Part shown: piece by piece, positions 30,672-43,531 of the stretch
Numbering within the stretch: position 1 is the stretch's first letter
Layout of the letters: every line of letters begins with the position of its first letter
NCBI GenBank assembly: GCA_904066235.2
Contig: CAJFCV020000001.1
Span: forward strand, 496,001-560,000
Direction: 5' to 3'
DNA from: Bursaphelenchus xylophilus
Lineage: Eukaryota; Nematoda; Chromadorea; Rhabditida; Aphelenchoididae
Length of the DNA stretch: 64,000 nt
Position numbers and translations under genes: made by a program
Notes under the pieces: generated by a model
The model's input: the letters and a program-made list of their open reading frames with translations, nothing else
What the model was told of the DNA's origin: nothing
The model's database searches: none

Positions 30672-32899
30672 TTAGACTGGACATCCAGGGACATTTCCAA
30701 TATGGTCGCAAAATGGCCCATTTGGATTGAAATGCGTGCCTGGGGCGCAATTCTTATGGACCCATCTCCCACTCGCGCATTGATAAAAGTTAGCGCAGTT
30801 CAGGGGATCTCGATGATATCCGGCAATTCCTGGATCTTCACGGCAAGCCGAATGCGGCGACCAATGTTGATATGGAGGGTTAGGGTACTGCGGGTTATAC
30901 GGATCTTGTGGTTGAGGTGGTGGTGCAGGTTTCTTAGTCGTTGTAGGAGAGTAGTTGTAATCTAAAAATTTCATATACAGTTCTTAGCTGACAACTTTTC
31001 GGTTCAAACGAGATATTCTGTGCAAACGCGAGACTATGGAAAATCAAGAGAAACGGTCAGAGAAATTTTAAAAATTTCATACCCGAGTCGTAAATGTTAT
31101 CTCCATCATTCTCTGGGCACTTGTACGTCGTTTCGCACTCCTTGACTTTCGGGTGGAATCCTGAGCCTTTGGGGCATCTTCTCAGCTCATAATGACCGTT
31201 AATACAACGCTTGAACAAACTGCAACTCTCCTTCAGCGCTTTACTTTCTCCATCTTCGCATTCTCGCTCCGGGATCATTGGAATATCTGGGGAAATAATT
31301 CTACGTCATAACAGTTTACAGTAGATTTACCTGGGCAAGGATTTCCGTTTTTATCGTAAACTTCTCCATTGATACAATCTGGCGCGGGTTTTGGCTGACA
31401 GGTGCCGACAAACTCTTTGGAAACACATTCCCCATCTTCTCCAAGAATCGAGTCCTTCGGGCAGCGGAATTCCACGGGAGTGGCGCCTTTACAGTAAGTG
31501 AAATCCGGCTTACATGGATCTGGGACAATATTCTGCCATGGGTTTTTGCTGAAATCGCGTAATTTTCGATGAAATTTCGCACAGTGGAAACTTTCAAGCA
31601 GCCAGACAACTTACACACAGTCAAACTGAGCTGGACATTGATCTTTCTCCTTCAATTTTCTGCATCCTTTGTGCTTACGATCAAAAATACTTCCCGTAGA
31701 ACAGAATCCGAACGTAAGGTCGTTGCGTTTTTCACAACTCACAAACCAATTTCGACAACGAATTGAATCCGGTTCAGCTGCAAAATCGCCGCTTCTCGAA
31801 AGGCCATGCCCATTGTCACGCTCCTCCGCTTCCCGACGACACCACAATCGGTTCAGGGTGGCTTGAACTGGGAAGAATATGGTCGCCTTGTCCTCGCCGA
31901 ACCTACACGGTCCTGGATCGGCAAAAACGCAGGCCAAGGAGTTCGGATCAACATGAAGACCTATAAATCATCGGAAAAAAACGTATTCAAAGAACAAAAA
32001 AGAACTCACACAAAGGATACACAAATGGGAATGCATAAAAATAAGAGAAACAAAAAATAAAACGCATACACGATCGAAACACATGAAAACATAAACGTCA
32101 AAAATAAAAATAAGAAGCATACACGCACACTCTAAAACCAATATTTCACAAGATACATGCTAACAATACGGGAAAACAACCCACTTGACGAAAGATTAGG
32201 GAACGTATTTTACCTATCGGACAGGCAAATGGGATTGCCGGAACCTCGCCGCCAGGTATACAGAGGATCGCTTGTTGGGAACAGTCAGTCTCGGCGCCGA
32301 AGAAAACGGCCGGTGTTTTTGTGTTCTTCTCGCAGAATCCGGTGGCCTGAAAACAATTTGGAGACTCCGAAGACAACAACATTGCCTTATACCAGTCTGT
32401 CAGGAAAATAATGAGCACAATGTCGCATCGAAAATCGAATCGCCGCCGAGAAAATGAATTGTCTTTTAATTTTAGCGACACGATCGGCGCAGCGACATTG
32501 TGCTCATTATTTTCCCGACAGACTGATAAGAAAAAGGCTCAACGTCACTTCTCTTACCTGTGCCAACACGCCGCTTGCGGCATTCACCAGATTAACACTC
32601 TGATCCAGACAAGCTTTGCCCATCTTCTCCACACTCGTACATCGATCGCCCAGGAAGACTTTTCCGTTCGAACAACCGCCCAGTCGTATTTTAACTCGAT
32701 TATTTTCGTCGAACTGACAACGAATAAAGTATGGGGTACATTGTCCGAGCTGCAGGTCCGGATGGAGATTGTTTTGCAGCGTTTGGAGGCAAATTTCCTC
32801 CAAACTGCGGCGCAAAATCAACGGACCATTACGGCGTTGAGCATCAACTTGCACAATTATGCAAATGAAAAAGAGCCAAATTACAGTAGGAGAAAACAT
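30672..32899 (-). CDS. Secreted chitin-binding (peritrophin/CBM14) multidomain protein
   Basis: Six exons are 32899-32558, 32346-32214, 31960-31615, 31548-31331, 31286-31083 and 30961-30672, giving 510 aa with all phases consistent. MFSPTVIWLFFICIIVQVDA is a signal peptide. The rest is a string of six-cysteine units with CBM14 spacing. Approximate units are C36-C110, one across exons 2/3, one in exon 3 ending KEKDQC, one across exons 3/4 (CKPDFTYCKGATPVEFRC), one in exon 5 (CEDGESKALKESC...YKC) and the best one in exon 6 (CREDPGIAGYHRDPLNCANFYQC...GC). A Pro/Thr linker (YSPTTTKKPAPPPQPQDPYN) precedes the last unit. Such proteins bind chitin extracellularly, in the eggshell, cuticle or gut lining; which one is not shown here. 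Intron 1 holds an M1 MITE. Confidence 0.88.
32393..32525. mobile_element. MITE, family M1 (GAGCA subfamily)
   Basis: A 133-bp copy in intron 1 of the chitin-binding gene. The ends are CAGTCTGTCAGGAAAATAAT and CCCGACAGACTG. The interior is shortened. Confidence 0.88.
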
Positions 32900-34031
32900 T
32901 TAAAATTCCAAGGAAATAAAAAATATTTCTCGGAATTTAAAAATTAGAGAAATTTGCTGACGGCTTAAATAGTAATGACTAAAAATGCTAAATAGTAATG
33001 ATTAATTCTCCGTCAGAGGGGAAAGATTACAATTCTGGAACGCTTAATGATCCCAGAGTCTTAATCACAGCCTCAATACATTTTCGAAAGCCTGGCAAAT
33101 GTGGTTATCTTACAGGGGAAGTACTCCAAGTGCGACGCTCAGATTTCCTTTAAATTTTGCACACACGTCGGCTATGGACTAAATATCAATTCCTGAAAGT
33201 TTTAGCTCGCGCTTTGCGGGCGCCGCCGAGATATCGAACGATTTTTGTCGCCGAGAGAGCACGATAAACGTGGAGAGCAGTCAGAGAGAAAAGCGCTTTT
33301 TGGCCATAACTTTGGCAGTTTCGTGCGGAAAAATTTGATTTTTTGTAGAAACATTACTATATCCTTTACGGTTGAAATAGGCATGAAACTTTTCGTGCCG
33401 AAATTCGGCAAAAAGTCCTAAATTTTCGCCGACTTTCGATCTAAAAATCGACTCCCCGAAAATCGCGGCCCGGCCCGCGGGGAATACTTTGTAGAAACTT
33501 TTTACTTCAGACCTTGAAATCATGCCAACTTTAGCACTTAAAAAACCTCAAAAAAAAACGGAATTTTTGACACATTTCGAGCCGAAATCTCGTGGTAATT
33601 TCTGCAAAACGTGAACCAAAATCTGGCAAGTCTCCTAAAAAATCGTCAAATTTCACCAATCGGCCTTAAAGTACTTTACCCCAAACATTTCCAGATTACT
33701 ATTTGCTTCCTTTATCACTTTATAAGTAGTTAATCCAAGTTAAAAATACACAAATAACAACAGTATACCATAATTAAGCTAAAACAGAGTCAAAAGATCG
33801 ACTTTTCAAAAATACAACCGACTAAAATTTGAGTTCTAGACTATATATTTGTTCGGGAAGACTTTGTCACATAATAAGATACATGTTTCACTAGCCCGAA
33901 ACAAAAAAAACAAAGGAGAAAACCTCGTTTTGAATAAAAAAATACGCCTTTTTCATTATATCGAATGATTTTCGTATTACGCCATATTTACAGGTATGTT
34001 TTCGGGGTTGGAAATGCAGTTGCCATCGCGC
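32900..34031. repeat. Intergenic region with inverted R1 copy
   Basis: No gene is seen. About 33110-33510 carries an R1 copy reading CTTACAGGGGAAGTACTCCA, then CGCGCTTTGCGGGCGCC, then GAGAGCACGATAAACG. It is followed by AT-rich sequence without features. Confidence 0.55.
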
Positions 34032-37000
34032 TCACACAGAGAATTCGAAGGCTTTTTCGCTGATGAACGGTGCCGCCAGCGGGTTGAACCAGTGTATCGA
34101 GAATGGGCCGCCGAACACCACCTAAAATCGGCGATTTTTTATACTTTTTTCGTTGTTTTTGGATTTCTTAAGTCATTCATCACATTTCTTGTGAATTTGA
34201 GACTGCAAACTCCATCACAATCATTATTTTTAATGTTTTTTTCAAAATTTTATATTACAGTGTTACACTTCAGAGGATTTTGAAGGCTAAATGGAGATAG
34301 AATGCAGGCGTTTAGAATGCATAATGTTCATTTTTGGTACGGTAATTGAAGCAAAATTTGCAGAAATTATTGAAAATACAAGAAAAAAATCAAAAAAATG
34401 ACGTCTCGGCAAGTATACAGTGGCGGACGCTATCCAGTGGCAGAAAACGCACCATTTTGCAACCGAGAAGTATCAAAAATGCAGCAAAATACCTCCCTCT
34501 CCATCTGAAAAAACTCCGTCTGGCTCACAAAAAAAGCGGGTGCGCTTTCAAAACCGGAGTTTTTTTCAGGAGAGGGAGGTATTTTTCCGCGTTTTTTTGG
34601 TACTTCTCAAATGCAAAATGGTGCGTTTTTTTGCCACTGGATCAGCTCCGCCACTGTATACTTGCCAAGACGTCATTTTTTGATTTTTTTTTCTTGTATT
34701 ATCAATTCTTTCTGTTAATTTTGCATCAACTACCGGACCAAAAATAAACATTACGTATTCTAAACGCCTGCATTACGCATTCTGTCTCCATTTAGCCTTC
34801 AAAATCCTCTAAAATTCAACTTCGTCCACAAAAATTCCAAAATAATTTTTAAAATTTTATTCTAAAGCCCTATTTCTCACTTTTACCCTTCTTACTGCTC
34901 TGTATACTCTCCCTAACTTCATTCTTTAATATTTTGGTCTTTCCATAAATCTATTTTCAGCTCCAGACGCCATCAAATGGCGTCCGTTCGGCAATTTCTC
35001 TCTAATCTCCTGATTACAGCCATAAAACTTCCCATAAGAGGAGAAAAAACGGTGGTTATAATCGTCTAATACTGAGTGAGTCGTTAATACTTCTCCATTA
35101 TTTTTACGCCCACCATAAAAATTCTATTTTTCGCACGGTGCGGATTTCTTTTGTTGCACTGTGCAAAAACTTTCCTCCGCACAGTGCAATCAAATTTCAA
35201 AGCTTTAAAAGTGCAATTTCTCTAGCCGTTAATTATCAATTGACTTTTAAAAGTAATAACTACTCTGTTTTACGGCCAATTAAAACAAAAAACAAGAGTT
35301 TTCCGGACCAAGCAAAAAAAATTCTGTTGATGTTCTATAAGGTCAAGTATAATATCGAAAAATTAATTTGCTTCCTTCAATAGCTTTTTTATTCCCTATG
35401 GAACCTTTTTGAGCCAAAAAGTCTATAGAAATCTTCCATTTCAGATAAATTTTATCTTCACCTTGGTGAAATTGCTCCATTTTTTTTCTAAAAACCAAAA
35501 AAAAAACAATTCTAAAATCTCACCTGCATATTCTTCATGCCGCTTTGCGTCTTATGATTCTCCTTTCTTAGACTTTCAATTCCCGTTTGATCCGAGCAAA
35601 TCGCCGAAAGCTGAGTTCCAAACATGACCAAGGTGAAGATCGCGAACAAAATGGTCTCAAACAATAGGAAAATCAACATAATTGTGGTTGCCGGCCCACT
35701 AAAGTAGCTGCAGCCTCGGAAGTCAGTGTTTACGCATGTGACGAACTGAGAAATTGTCCATCCAAGTGCGTGGATTGACATTAGCGCTATGTAGAGCTAA
35801 AATAATATCGAAAAATTATTTAAAGTAATTCCAAACTGCATTGTTGTGCAAAAAAATGTTAAAAACTCACAGTAAATAGTACGAAATACTTCTGATTCGA
35901 CTCTCCGACACAATTATTCACCCAAGGGCAATGATGGTCCATCCTGCGGATGCATCGATCGCAAATACTACAATGATGAGCTCGATCTGGCTTGACTGAG
36001 GCACATCTGAAAGAATTTGGAGGTTTAGAGAAAAAGCACAAAAAAAATATATTGTACTTGCCTAGTGTAATATAAAAATAACTCTAAAATTTACTCCAGA
36101 CATACTTAAAGCATTTAAAAATCAAGGCGATGCGTATTTTACATTCATCATCATAAAGACAAAGAATTAAAAATATTGGAATTTTTTTTATCTAGTGCAA
36201 TATAATTTTTCCTTGACCTATAAACGAAATGTTTTCGAAATCCATCTTAGAGCCGAGAAAAGCCTCAACACCCTCTTCTTTAGCTATCGAGATAGATAAA
36301 ACCCAAAATCTCGCCCAACTTCCTCTAGTGTAATATCCAAAATCTCGCCAAACACCTAAAAACACAAAGAAAAAAGCTCAAAAACATACCGATGGCACTT
36401 GTAAATTGGAGCACCACGATCTCGCTCGGCCTGGAGTCTGTTAAAGTAATCTTCTGTGAGATTTCCTTTGGGCACAGCACCCGGGTCCGTGGTCATTGTC
36501 CGGAAATGCGAAATGAACGCCAATATCGCAAATGTTTGGAAGACAATGAAATTGGCGCCCTGTATGAACGGTCGGACTGATGCTGTCGACATGAAGATGA
36601 AGAACACGCAGAACTCACCATAACCCATTAGGAACCTGAAGGAGAAGGTAAATTATTGAGGTAAAACTGCTTCTATGTAAGTACTAGAATAACAATAGAA
36701 GTGAAAAATCGTATTTTATCAAAAATTTTGCTGTTTCTGCTAAGCAATCTCGATATTTTCATATTATGCATCACCAATCTGACAGTGAAGAAAAAAGTTG
36801 AAAAATTTGAATGTCAAGTGCAACATAAACACCTGGTTTATATCTTTTAAAGATGCTTCTTTGACTAAAAAAGCTATTTGAACAATCGCCGATTATCTCC
36901 CTTCCAATTACAGGCCACAAATTGGATTTCCTTGATATTACCCATCAGATCAAGCTGCTCTGAGGAAACCCAATTTTTTAGGTGTTAAAACAATGTGAGC

Positions 37001-37437
37001 TGCTGGTCAATACTTTTTAGCAGCTGAAGTATCAATTCTTCTTGCTAAATCACCAGCAATCGAATGGCCATCACTTATTTGCCCTCCGTATCACAACAAA
37101 CTCTAACATTACACTTGACATTAATTTCTGTTCAAAAATTCCGCTAAATTTAGTCTGAATTTCTCGAACTTTTCATTCACATCCAGCTGGAATTAGTAAT
37201 TCACACACTACTGAAAAGTTTGCACTTCCCGAAAGGGAATTATGGGCCGATATAATTCATGGAAACCGCACCTAAAAACGGAAAATCAATAGAAAACCGA
37301 ACTTACCAGGTAAACGCGGCGCAAAACAGCCCGCAAATGTCCTTGTTGCACCATTTCTGTCCGCAACAATGGTTGCGACCTTCGTAGACCGTCTGGGATG
37401 CCGTGGTGCGGCCCCAGCGGCAGAAAAATACTCGCAT
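34032..37437 (-). CDS. DHHC palmitoyltransferase, ZDHHC3/7 type
   Basis: Exons are 37437-37307, 36635-36390, 36006-35871, 35796-35524 and 34121-34032, giving 291 aa with all phases matching. The order is a Cys-rich N-terminus ([13 protein letters not shown]), TM1-TM2, a [10 protein letters not shown] loop (the family's T-T-x-E/D-P-G motif), then the zinc-binding cysteine-rich domain [18 protein letters not shown] and the catalytic DHHC in [15 protein letters not shown]. Then come [10 protein letters not shown]3-TM4, TGIESLRK and a terminal [19 protein letters not shown] that matches the ZDHHC3/7 (GODZ/SERZ) ending. The enzyme S-palmitoylates Golgi-passing membrane proteins through an acyl-Cys intermediate on the DHHC Cys. 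The last exon lies 1.4 kb from the fourth, across a foldback element, and is easy to miss. Confidence 0.92.
34270..34817. mobile_element. 545-bp foldback with a nested R2 element
   Basis: In the last intron of the palmitoyltransferase. The outer arms (CAGAGGATTTTGAAGGCTAA versus its complement near 34800, continuing through GACGTCTCGGCAAGTATAC) are ~150 bp each. The centre 34417-34664 is an R2 element with TACAGTGGCGGA ends and inverted subterminal repeats. Confidence 0.8.
35130..35188. repeat. Three GCACNGTGC palindromes
   Basis: Three palindromes lie in 60 bases of the last palmitoyltransferase intron, the smallest cluster of this repeat. Confidence 0.7.
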
Positions 37438-38337
37438 TTATCCGGGAATATCCGATTTCTCCAATTTTGTTCCCCCAATGTTCGGTATAATATAAATACT
37501 CAAGTTGAACGGGTTTTACGGCTAATTAGAGGTTATGGCCAAGCAAGGAGGACCCTCCCAAGCCAACACAATTCAACTTTCGGCGAAAAAATAAATTTTA
37601 TTTCGTTGAGCTCGGGCGCAGCTCGCGTGCAGCCTGCGGCAGGTGTTTTATACGGTGAAAGTTGTTTAAATGCTCTTCGGCGGAGAAGTAGACAAAAATT
37701 GGTCGTCTAAATCACTAACGGGCATTCAACATTCACATTATTTTTTCCGTACGAAACCGGCAAAGATATGGCCAAAAAGTGTTTTTTCTGGCGGCAAAAA
37801 TCGTTCGTATCTCGGCGGCGCCGGCAAAGCGCGAGCTAAAACTTTCAGGAATTGATATTTAGTCCATACCCGACATGTGTGCAAAATTTAAAGAAAATCT
37901 GAGCGTCACACCTGGGGTTCTTCCTTTGTAAGCAAAATTTCAGCGACGCGATCGGCACAGCGACATATGCTCATTATTTTCCCGACAGATGATACATTGT
38001 CGCTATTTGGACAGGTGCACTTTTTGTCCCAAAAGATTTGACTTTGATTTTTCACTTTTTAAAATCTTTTTCTCTTTTTCAAAATCTTTTTCGACCAAAT
38101 TGAAGCCGAACTTTCGGTGTTTGGAACACTTATCCTTCCTCCTTCTTCCTTTGTTTATTGAAAACATTGTTGGGAGCAACATTTTTTTCCCCGTCTAAGC
38201 CCTTCATTTGAGTGCAGAACGACGTGTTTCCAACGTTTCTAGCGATAATTTATTGCGTCATCTCTTACAACTAGCCGTCGACTATTTTGAAAAAAATAAG
38301 AAAAAATAAAAAAATAAAAATAATTTTTGTTAAGTAA
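37438..38337. repeat. Intergenic region with R1 copy and M1 fragment
   Basis: No gene is seen. 37780-37930 is an R1 copy ending CTGGGGTTCTTCCTTTGTAAG. 37941-37991 is the right half of an M1 MITE (TGCTCATTATTTTCCCGACA). The remainder is T-rich and featureless. Confidence 0.5.
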
Positions 38338-41300
38338 TCAAGTTAAAATAGTGGATAAAAAGCTCTTAAATAGCATTAAAACCAAAGTTGAAGATAGGGT
38401 AATCGACAATAGCGACAGCGTAGACCAATAACAATTTTTCGTTCCATTTACCACCTTCTTTTTTCCGTTGTCGCTGCTTTTGAGCCCCATTTTCATCCTC
38501 TCATCCACCGAGCAAATCATTTCCCTTGCTTTTGGCCATGCATGTGGCCCTACAAGACGATAGGAATAGGGCAAATCGGGGTGAAATACAAGGCGATAGG
38601 CCAGATAGGGGTCCGAAAAGAGTGTCTTGAACGGGCTGGCATAACAGCCGATTAATTGTCCCATTTCTCGCATGTAATCAAGATACGAGACCTTCGTGTA
38701 GCTGGCGCGAGCATTCAAATAGAGCTCTCTTCGAAGGCTTCGGTTGCGCTCAACTTCCGCAGTCATCGTATCCTTGGAGGGAAGCCGAATGTTGCCGGCG
38801 TTCACTTCGAAAAACACTCGAGACTGCATCTCCATCGCACACATTATTGCGCCACTTAGCTGGAAAAAAAATAATTTTTTTTTGAAATATCAAAAAATTG
38901 TTTGTTATAGAAAGGTTTCGTTCTACAGAGGCTCATTTCTGTCTAAAATTGACCACTGGAGCATTTGAAATTGTTTGTAATGCATAGAAAGGTTTTGTTG
39001 TAAAGAGACTCCACTATATCAGTCTGTCGGAAAAATAATGAGTAGTATGTCGCTGCGCCGATCTCGTCGCTGAAGTGAAAAGAAATTTTATTTTCTCCGC
39101 GACACAATTCATTTCCTCGACGGCGGTGCGATTTCCGAGGCGACAGAATGATCATTATTTTCCCGACAGACTGATACGTCGACGGTCCCTTACCGATCCT
39201 AATGCTTAGGTGACCCAAAATAATAATAAAATATCTTCCACAGATGTGGCTGGACTCGGTTTTTACCCCCTCCGGCCCGTTTCATATTTAATTTGCCACG
39301 CATCGAGGCTCCGGAAACCAGTCCCCAGCCGCGAATAGCCGTCGCGAAGCGACGATGGACGGTTCCAAGGCGCGACAAATCCACATTATTATTTTGGGTC
39401 ACACACCCATCCTGAGCACGAGGATGGGTAAGAAACCGTCTACGTATCAGTCTGTCGGGAAAATAATGAGCACTCTGCCGCATCCAAAATCGCGTCGCCG
39501 CCGAGAAAATAAAATTGCTTTTTACTTCAGCGACGAGATCAGCGCAGCGACATTATGCTCATTATTTTCCCGACAGACTGATAATAGACGATCTTCGTTA
39601 TATGGAGGTCCTGTATAATATCCCCCTCACCTGTAGCATTCCAATCACCGCCAGAGTGGTCCCCTTTTTCGAGTCCATCAAACTCAATGGGAACATGTTC
39701 TTGTAGAGTCCAAGTTCGTCATCCTTGGTCGGAATGATCTTGCCGCTCTCCAGATAATCGAAGGAGTAACTGAATCCGGTCGCCATCACAACCTCATCGA
39801 TCTGTTCCGATGAACCGTCGGCGAATTGGACGGAATTTCCGGAGAATGACTTTATCGCTGGCTTGAGTGCGACTTGGCCGGCGGCTAGACGGAGTTGCAG
39901 CTCATCGCAGATCTGAAAAATAGATTCAAAAAAAGAATTTTTTGGTTTGAAAATCGTTCATTTGTTCGAGGTTAAAGAACTATTTTAAGCAAATTGGATA
40001 CTTTGCGACGCTTTTTGATCACTTTTTCGGACCAAAATTTGACTTTGAGCTCTTGACATGTCAAAAAAGAATCTCTTCAAACTTTGCCAAGTTTCACCAC
40101 TGTCAGGTTCAAAAACTGTTTTAAGCAGAGTTGGATACCTTTGGATACTTTTTGATCGCAATTTTCCGACCAAAATTAGATTTTGAGCTCTTGAAATCTT
40201 CGAAAAATTTTCTCTTCAAAGTATGCCAAGTTTCGCCACTGTCAGGTTTGGAAACTATTTTAAGCTGATTGGATACTTTTTGATTCCTTTTGATAGCATT
40301 TTTCCGACAAAAATTAGATATTTAGCTTTTGAAATCTTCGAAAAAATTACATATAATCATGTTGAAAAGCCATTTCAAGCACATTTGGATACTTTTGGAT
40401 ACTTTTTGCTAACTTTGTCGGACAAAAAATCGATTTTGGGCTCTTGAAATCGTTGAAAAAAAATCCTCTTCAAATTTTCCCAAGTGTCATTGTAGTCATG
40501 TTCAAAAGCCATACTAAGCAGATTTGGATACTTTTCGATACTTTTTGATCGCTTTTTCCGATAAAAATTTGATTTTGATCGTTTGAAATCTTGGTAATTT
40601 TTTTTGTTTTTATTGCTTTGAATTGTAACTAAAGGCCATTTTAGGCAGATTTCGATACTTTTGAATACTTTTTGATCGCATTTTCTTCCTCAAAAACACT
40701 TTTCCTTAAAAATAATCATTTTTCGAAACTAGTTCTTACCAGGATAGGATTCTGATTGTAAGCGCGATGTTCGGGCTTTAATCCGAAGATTCTTTGGTCG
40801 AAACAATTTCTGAAGACCCTCTCCATGACAAAGGCATGGAATTCTCGGCCCAACGTCCTCTTCATGTAGTCCATGATCCGCCGGTTGCTGAAGAAGTCGT
40901 TCGGCGTTCCATTTATGGTCCGATGCAAGATCCAAGCTCCCCGTCGGGTGCTGAGAAAGCATTTCTTGGCCACTTGGCCCACCTCCGAAGCGGCGTCGGT
41001 GCCGGAATTCCCAAGGCCAACGATTAGGACGCGCTTGTTCGCAAATTTGGAGGCGTCCTGAAAAAAGCGTCTCAGATATACAGTGAAACCTCTGTATAAC
41101 GAATCGCAAAGGATCAAAAAATTTTTTGTTTGTTGTGTCAGTCTGTCGGGGAAACAGTGAGCACTATGTCGCATCGTACCGGAAGAAATTAAGACATGGT
41201 AAGTGTAGACTGTAGGCCAAGGTAATTTTTGCCATAAAATTTTTAACATAATGATCTCACCTTGAATTGCTTCGAATGGATAATGTTTCCTTTGAAATTC

Positions 41301-42381
41301 CTCTGCCCTGGGTATTCCCTTGGCATGAACGGAATGGACTGGCGGCCAGTGCAGATCAGCACTGTTTGAAAGACCTCAACGTTTCTGTTTTCATTCCTGA
41401 AATTTGGAAGTTTGATTAAATACGCATGTATACAAGGAGTATATTTATGCAATATTATGTAAAAGTGAGCTTTATGTCTCGAGTTGTACGTGGATAGTCG
41501 CCTACCCATCCTCATACTCGACAATCCATTCGCCACTTTCTTCGAAATCCGGCGCTCTCTCCACTCGAATTACCCGATGATTGAAGCGACAATGCTTGAT
41601 CAGGTCGTGGTGGTGCGCATAGTCTTGCAGATATTGATGCATTCCTGTAAACATTTTTTTTGATTTTTTTGCGGTTTTGTCGGAAAAATAATGGGCACTC
41701 TGTCGCAACGGCAATCGCTCGTTGAAATGAAAAGCAATTTGATTTTGCAGCGACATGAGTCATTTTCTCGGCGGTGATGCGATTTTTGATGCCACGGGGT
41801 GCTCATTATTTTCCCGACAGAGTGATAACAGAACCCACGTTTATTCGTCATGAACCACGGAGTGTCGGCGGGCGGAGGGAAGTCGGAATAGGCGCTCATC
41901 TCCTTCGAGGTGTTCATGATTGTCTTCTTCATCACACAGGAGACTGAAAAGAAGAAATTTTGGCGAAAAGTATCCAAAATTATCGAAAAACATTTTTCTA
42001 AAAAATCGATTTTTTCGTAGAAACAAACATTTTTTGCTCAAAAAAATCAAAGGAGATCAAAAATTTATCTTTTTCAAGGTTTTTTCCGGAAAGGTATCAA
42101 AAAGTATCAAAAAGTATCCAAAAATTTTATCCGGATTTTGGCTGCATTTGACTTACACTCGGTCTCCTGCTCTTGATAGTACCATAATCCGCCCACATTG
42201 TCCCTCAGTTCGAAGATTACCGGCTCATATCCGTAGGCTTTGGCCCATCTGCGAAATAAACATGTTATTCATGAAAGTAAGCCGTATTTTTTGGGAGTTT
42301 TTTTGCCTACCGAGCACTTGGCAGACCTGAAACTCCTGCGCCAATAATTGCACAGCGTTTTCGCTCAATCACCACCGGCAT
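38338..42381 (-). CDS. Flavin-containing monooxygenase, downstream tandem copy
   Basis: Eight exons are 42381-42311, 42248-42157, 41943-41839, 41644-41506, 41396-41261, 41057-40740, 39912-39631 and 38859-38338, giving 554 aa with every phase consistent. An FAD-binding GxGxxG (CAIIGAGVSGLPSAR) near residue 13 is followed by FELRDNVGGLWYY. The chain continues with MHQYLQDYAHHHDL, an ICTGRQSIPFMP...FKGNIIHSKQFK segment, the NADPH-binding VLIVGLGNSGTD and VMATGFSYSFDY (FMO ATG motif). The C-terminus is a hydrophobic anchor (SLLSITLSSTLVLMLF). FMOs oxygenate N or S atoms of small molecules at the ER membrane using NADPH. The neighbour at 44916-48899 is a close paralog. In C. elegans related genes respond to hypoxia and fasting; no such site was identified here. 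Confidence 0.94.
39019..39174. mobile_element. MITE, family M1 (GAGCA subfamily)
   Basis: A 156-bp copy in the FMO intron 7, with ends ATCAGTCTGTCGGAAAAATA and CCCGACAGACTGAT, flanked by TA. Confidence 0.88.
39208..39406. mobile_element. Small inverted-repeat element (TGACCCAAAATAATAAT ends)
   Basis: GTGACCCAAAATAATAATA at the left is mirrored by TTATTATTTTGGGTCAC at the right. Between them is a GC-rich interior with GCGAAGCGACGATGGACG, like the interior of the M1 GTGGATTT subfamily. It sits between two M1 copies in the same intron. Confidence 0.65.
39447..39591. mobile_element. MITE, family M1 (GAGCA subfamily)
   Basis: A 145-bp intact copy with TATCAGTCTGTCGGG and CCCGACAGACTGATA ends, only ~40 bases from the 5' splice site of FMO intron 7. 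Confidence 0.9.
39955..40695. repeat. Tandem ~120-bp repeats in FMO intron 6
   Basis: About six diverged units containing GGATACTTTTTGATCGC, then TTTTTCCGACCAAAATT, then GAGCTCTTGAAATCTTCG and GCCAAGTTTCGCCACTGTC. They fill most of the 827-base intron. Confidence 0.8.
41138..41177. mobile_element. M1 MITE fragment, left end
   Basis: TCAGTCTGTCGGGGAAACAG, then GAGCACTATGTCGCATCG; no right end follows. It lies in FMO intron 5. Confidence 0.65.
41675..41824. mobile_element. MITE, family M1 (GAGCA subfamily)
   Basis: A 150-bp diverged copy filling most of FMO intron 3 (41645-41838). The upstream paralog's matching intron lacks it, so the insertion came after the duplication. Confidence 0.85.
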
Positions 42382-42872
42382 TCTCAGCAAATATCAACCT
42401 GAAAAGAGAGGAGATCAACCCTTTTTATGGGCTAAATTTACAGCAAAAAGTACGCAAAATTCGACGCTCAGTTTTTGATGAAGTTTGGCACAAATTTAGA
42501 GCAATCCTTTGCAGGAGATATGCGAGATTTCTTGCCTGCGCTTTGCAAAAATGACGGAGATTTTTAGGTCAAAAATTGGCGTAAATTTGACATTTTTTTC
42601 AAATTATGGCATGACAAAGTTGCAGCTTATTTCTACCGTAAAAGGCAATGTTTCCACAAAAAATCGATCTTTTCCCTCGGCAAACTGGCAAAGATACGGC
42701 AAAAAATATGTTTTTTTCTCTGTGACCGCTTTCCGCGTTTCGCGTACTCTCTCGGCCGCAGAGATCGTTGAATTTCTGGGCTCTTCCTGCAAAGGGTATG
42801 CTAAAACTTTCAGGAACTGATTGCAAGCCTACACCCAACATGTATACAAAATTTAAAATAAAAGTGGGTAAA

Positions 42873-43240
42873 AGTTCCTTATTTTGGCCACAACTTATAA
42901 CTTTGCGGAAACTGGTCGGAATTATCCCAAATTTAGCGTGCACGCTCAATTCAAGATTTGGTTAGTGAGGTACCTTCTTTTTACGTACCACCTTGCCCTT
43001 CAAAAACGGCTGCAGCCTGCGGTTTTACACTTTATACGATAAGACCTGTCTGGAACCAAACTTATTGCCTCCGTATAGAACTTAATGAGTCGTCATAGCC
43101 TTCGTAGGTACTCTTAAAGCTATAGAGCTATTATAGTAATTCAGTGCCAGCTAGGTCGAAGCCTTTTTTCCTAACTTTAGTTCCCAAGTTTGGGCGCAGT
43201 TCGCGGAGTACCTTTGTTGTGGCCAAAATAAGGAACTTTT
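42873..43240. mobile_element. Inverted-repeat element (GTTCCTTATTTTGGC ends), uninterrupted copy
   Basis: About 370 bp with ends GTTCCTTATTTTGGCCACAA and TTGTGGCCAAAATAAGGAAC. It is the reverse-orientation homolog of the interrupted copy at 12998-13917 and lacks the hAT insert. Confidence 0.85.
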
Positions 43241-43531
43241 TCCAAAATGTGATAGTGGTAATCGTCCAATTCCAAAGCGGAAAGTCGCGGCGGCGCACGC
43301 TAGAAAATGCACTGTGCAAATTCTACGGACCTTCTTGCAAACCTTCCGCCCTTCGCATTTGACCTTTTTCACTGTGCAACTGAAAAATCGCCGCGGCGCA
43401 ATTCTTTCACATGCGACGCCGCGAATTTCGCGAACGCGGCAGACCTTGCTTGCACAGTGCAAAGACAGGCAATTTTATTATGCACCGTGTGTCGCGAAGA
43501 AAAGTCTACGAACTTTTGAAAAGGCGTAGTA

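Noticed and set aside
33996..34283. 95-aa plus-strand frame
   Set aside because: It is antisense to the terminal exon of the palmitoyltransferase ([14 protein letters not shown]), which has a strong family match.
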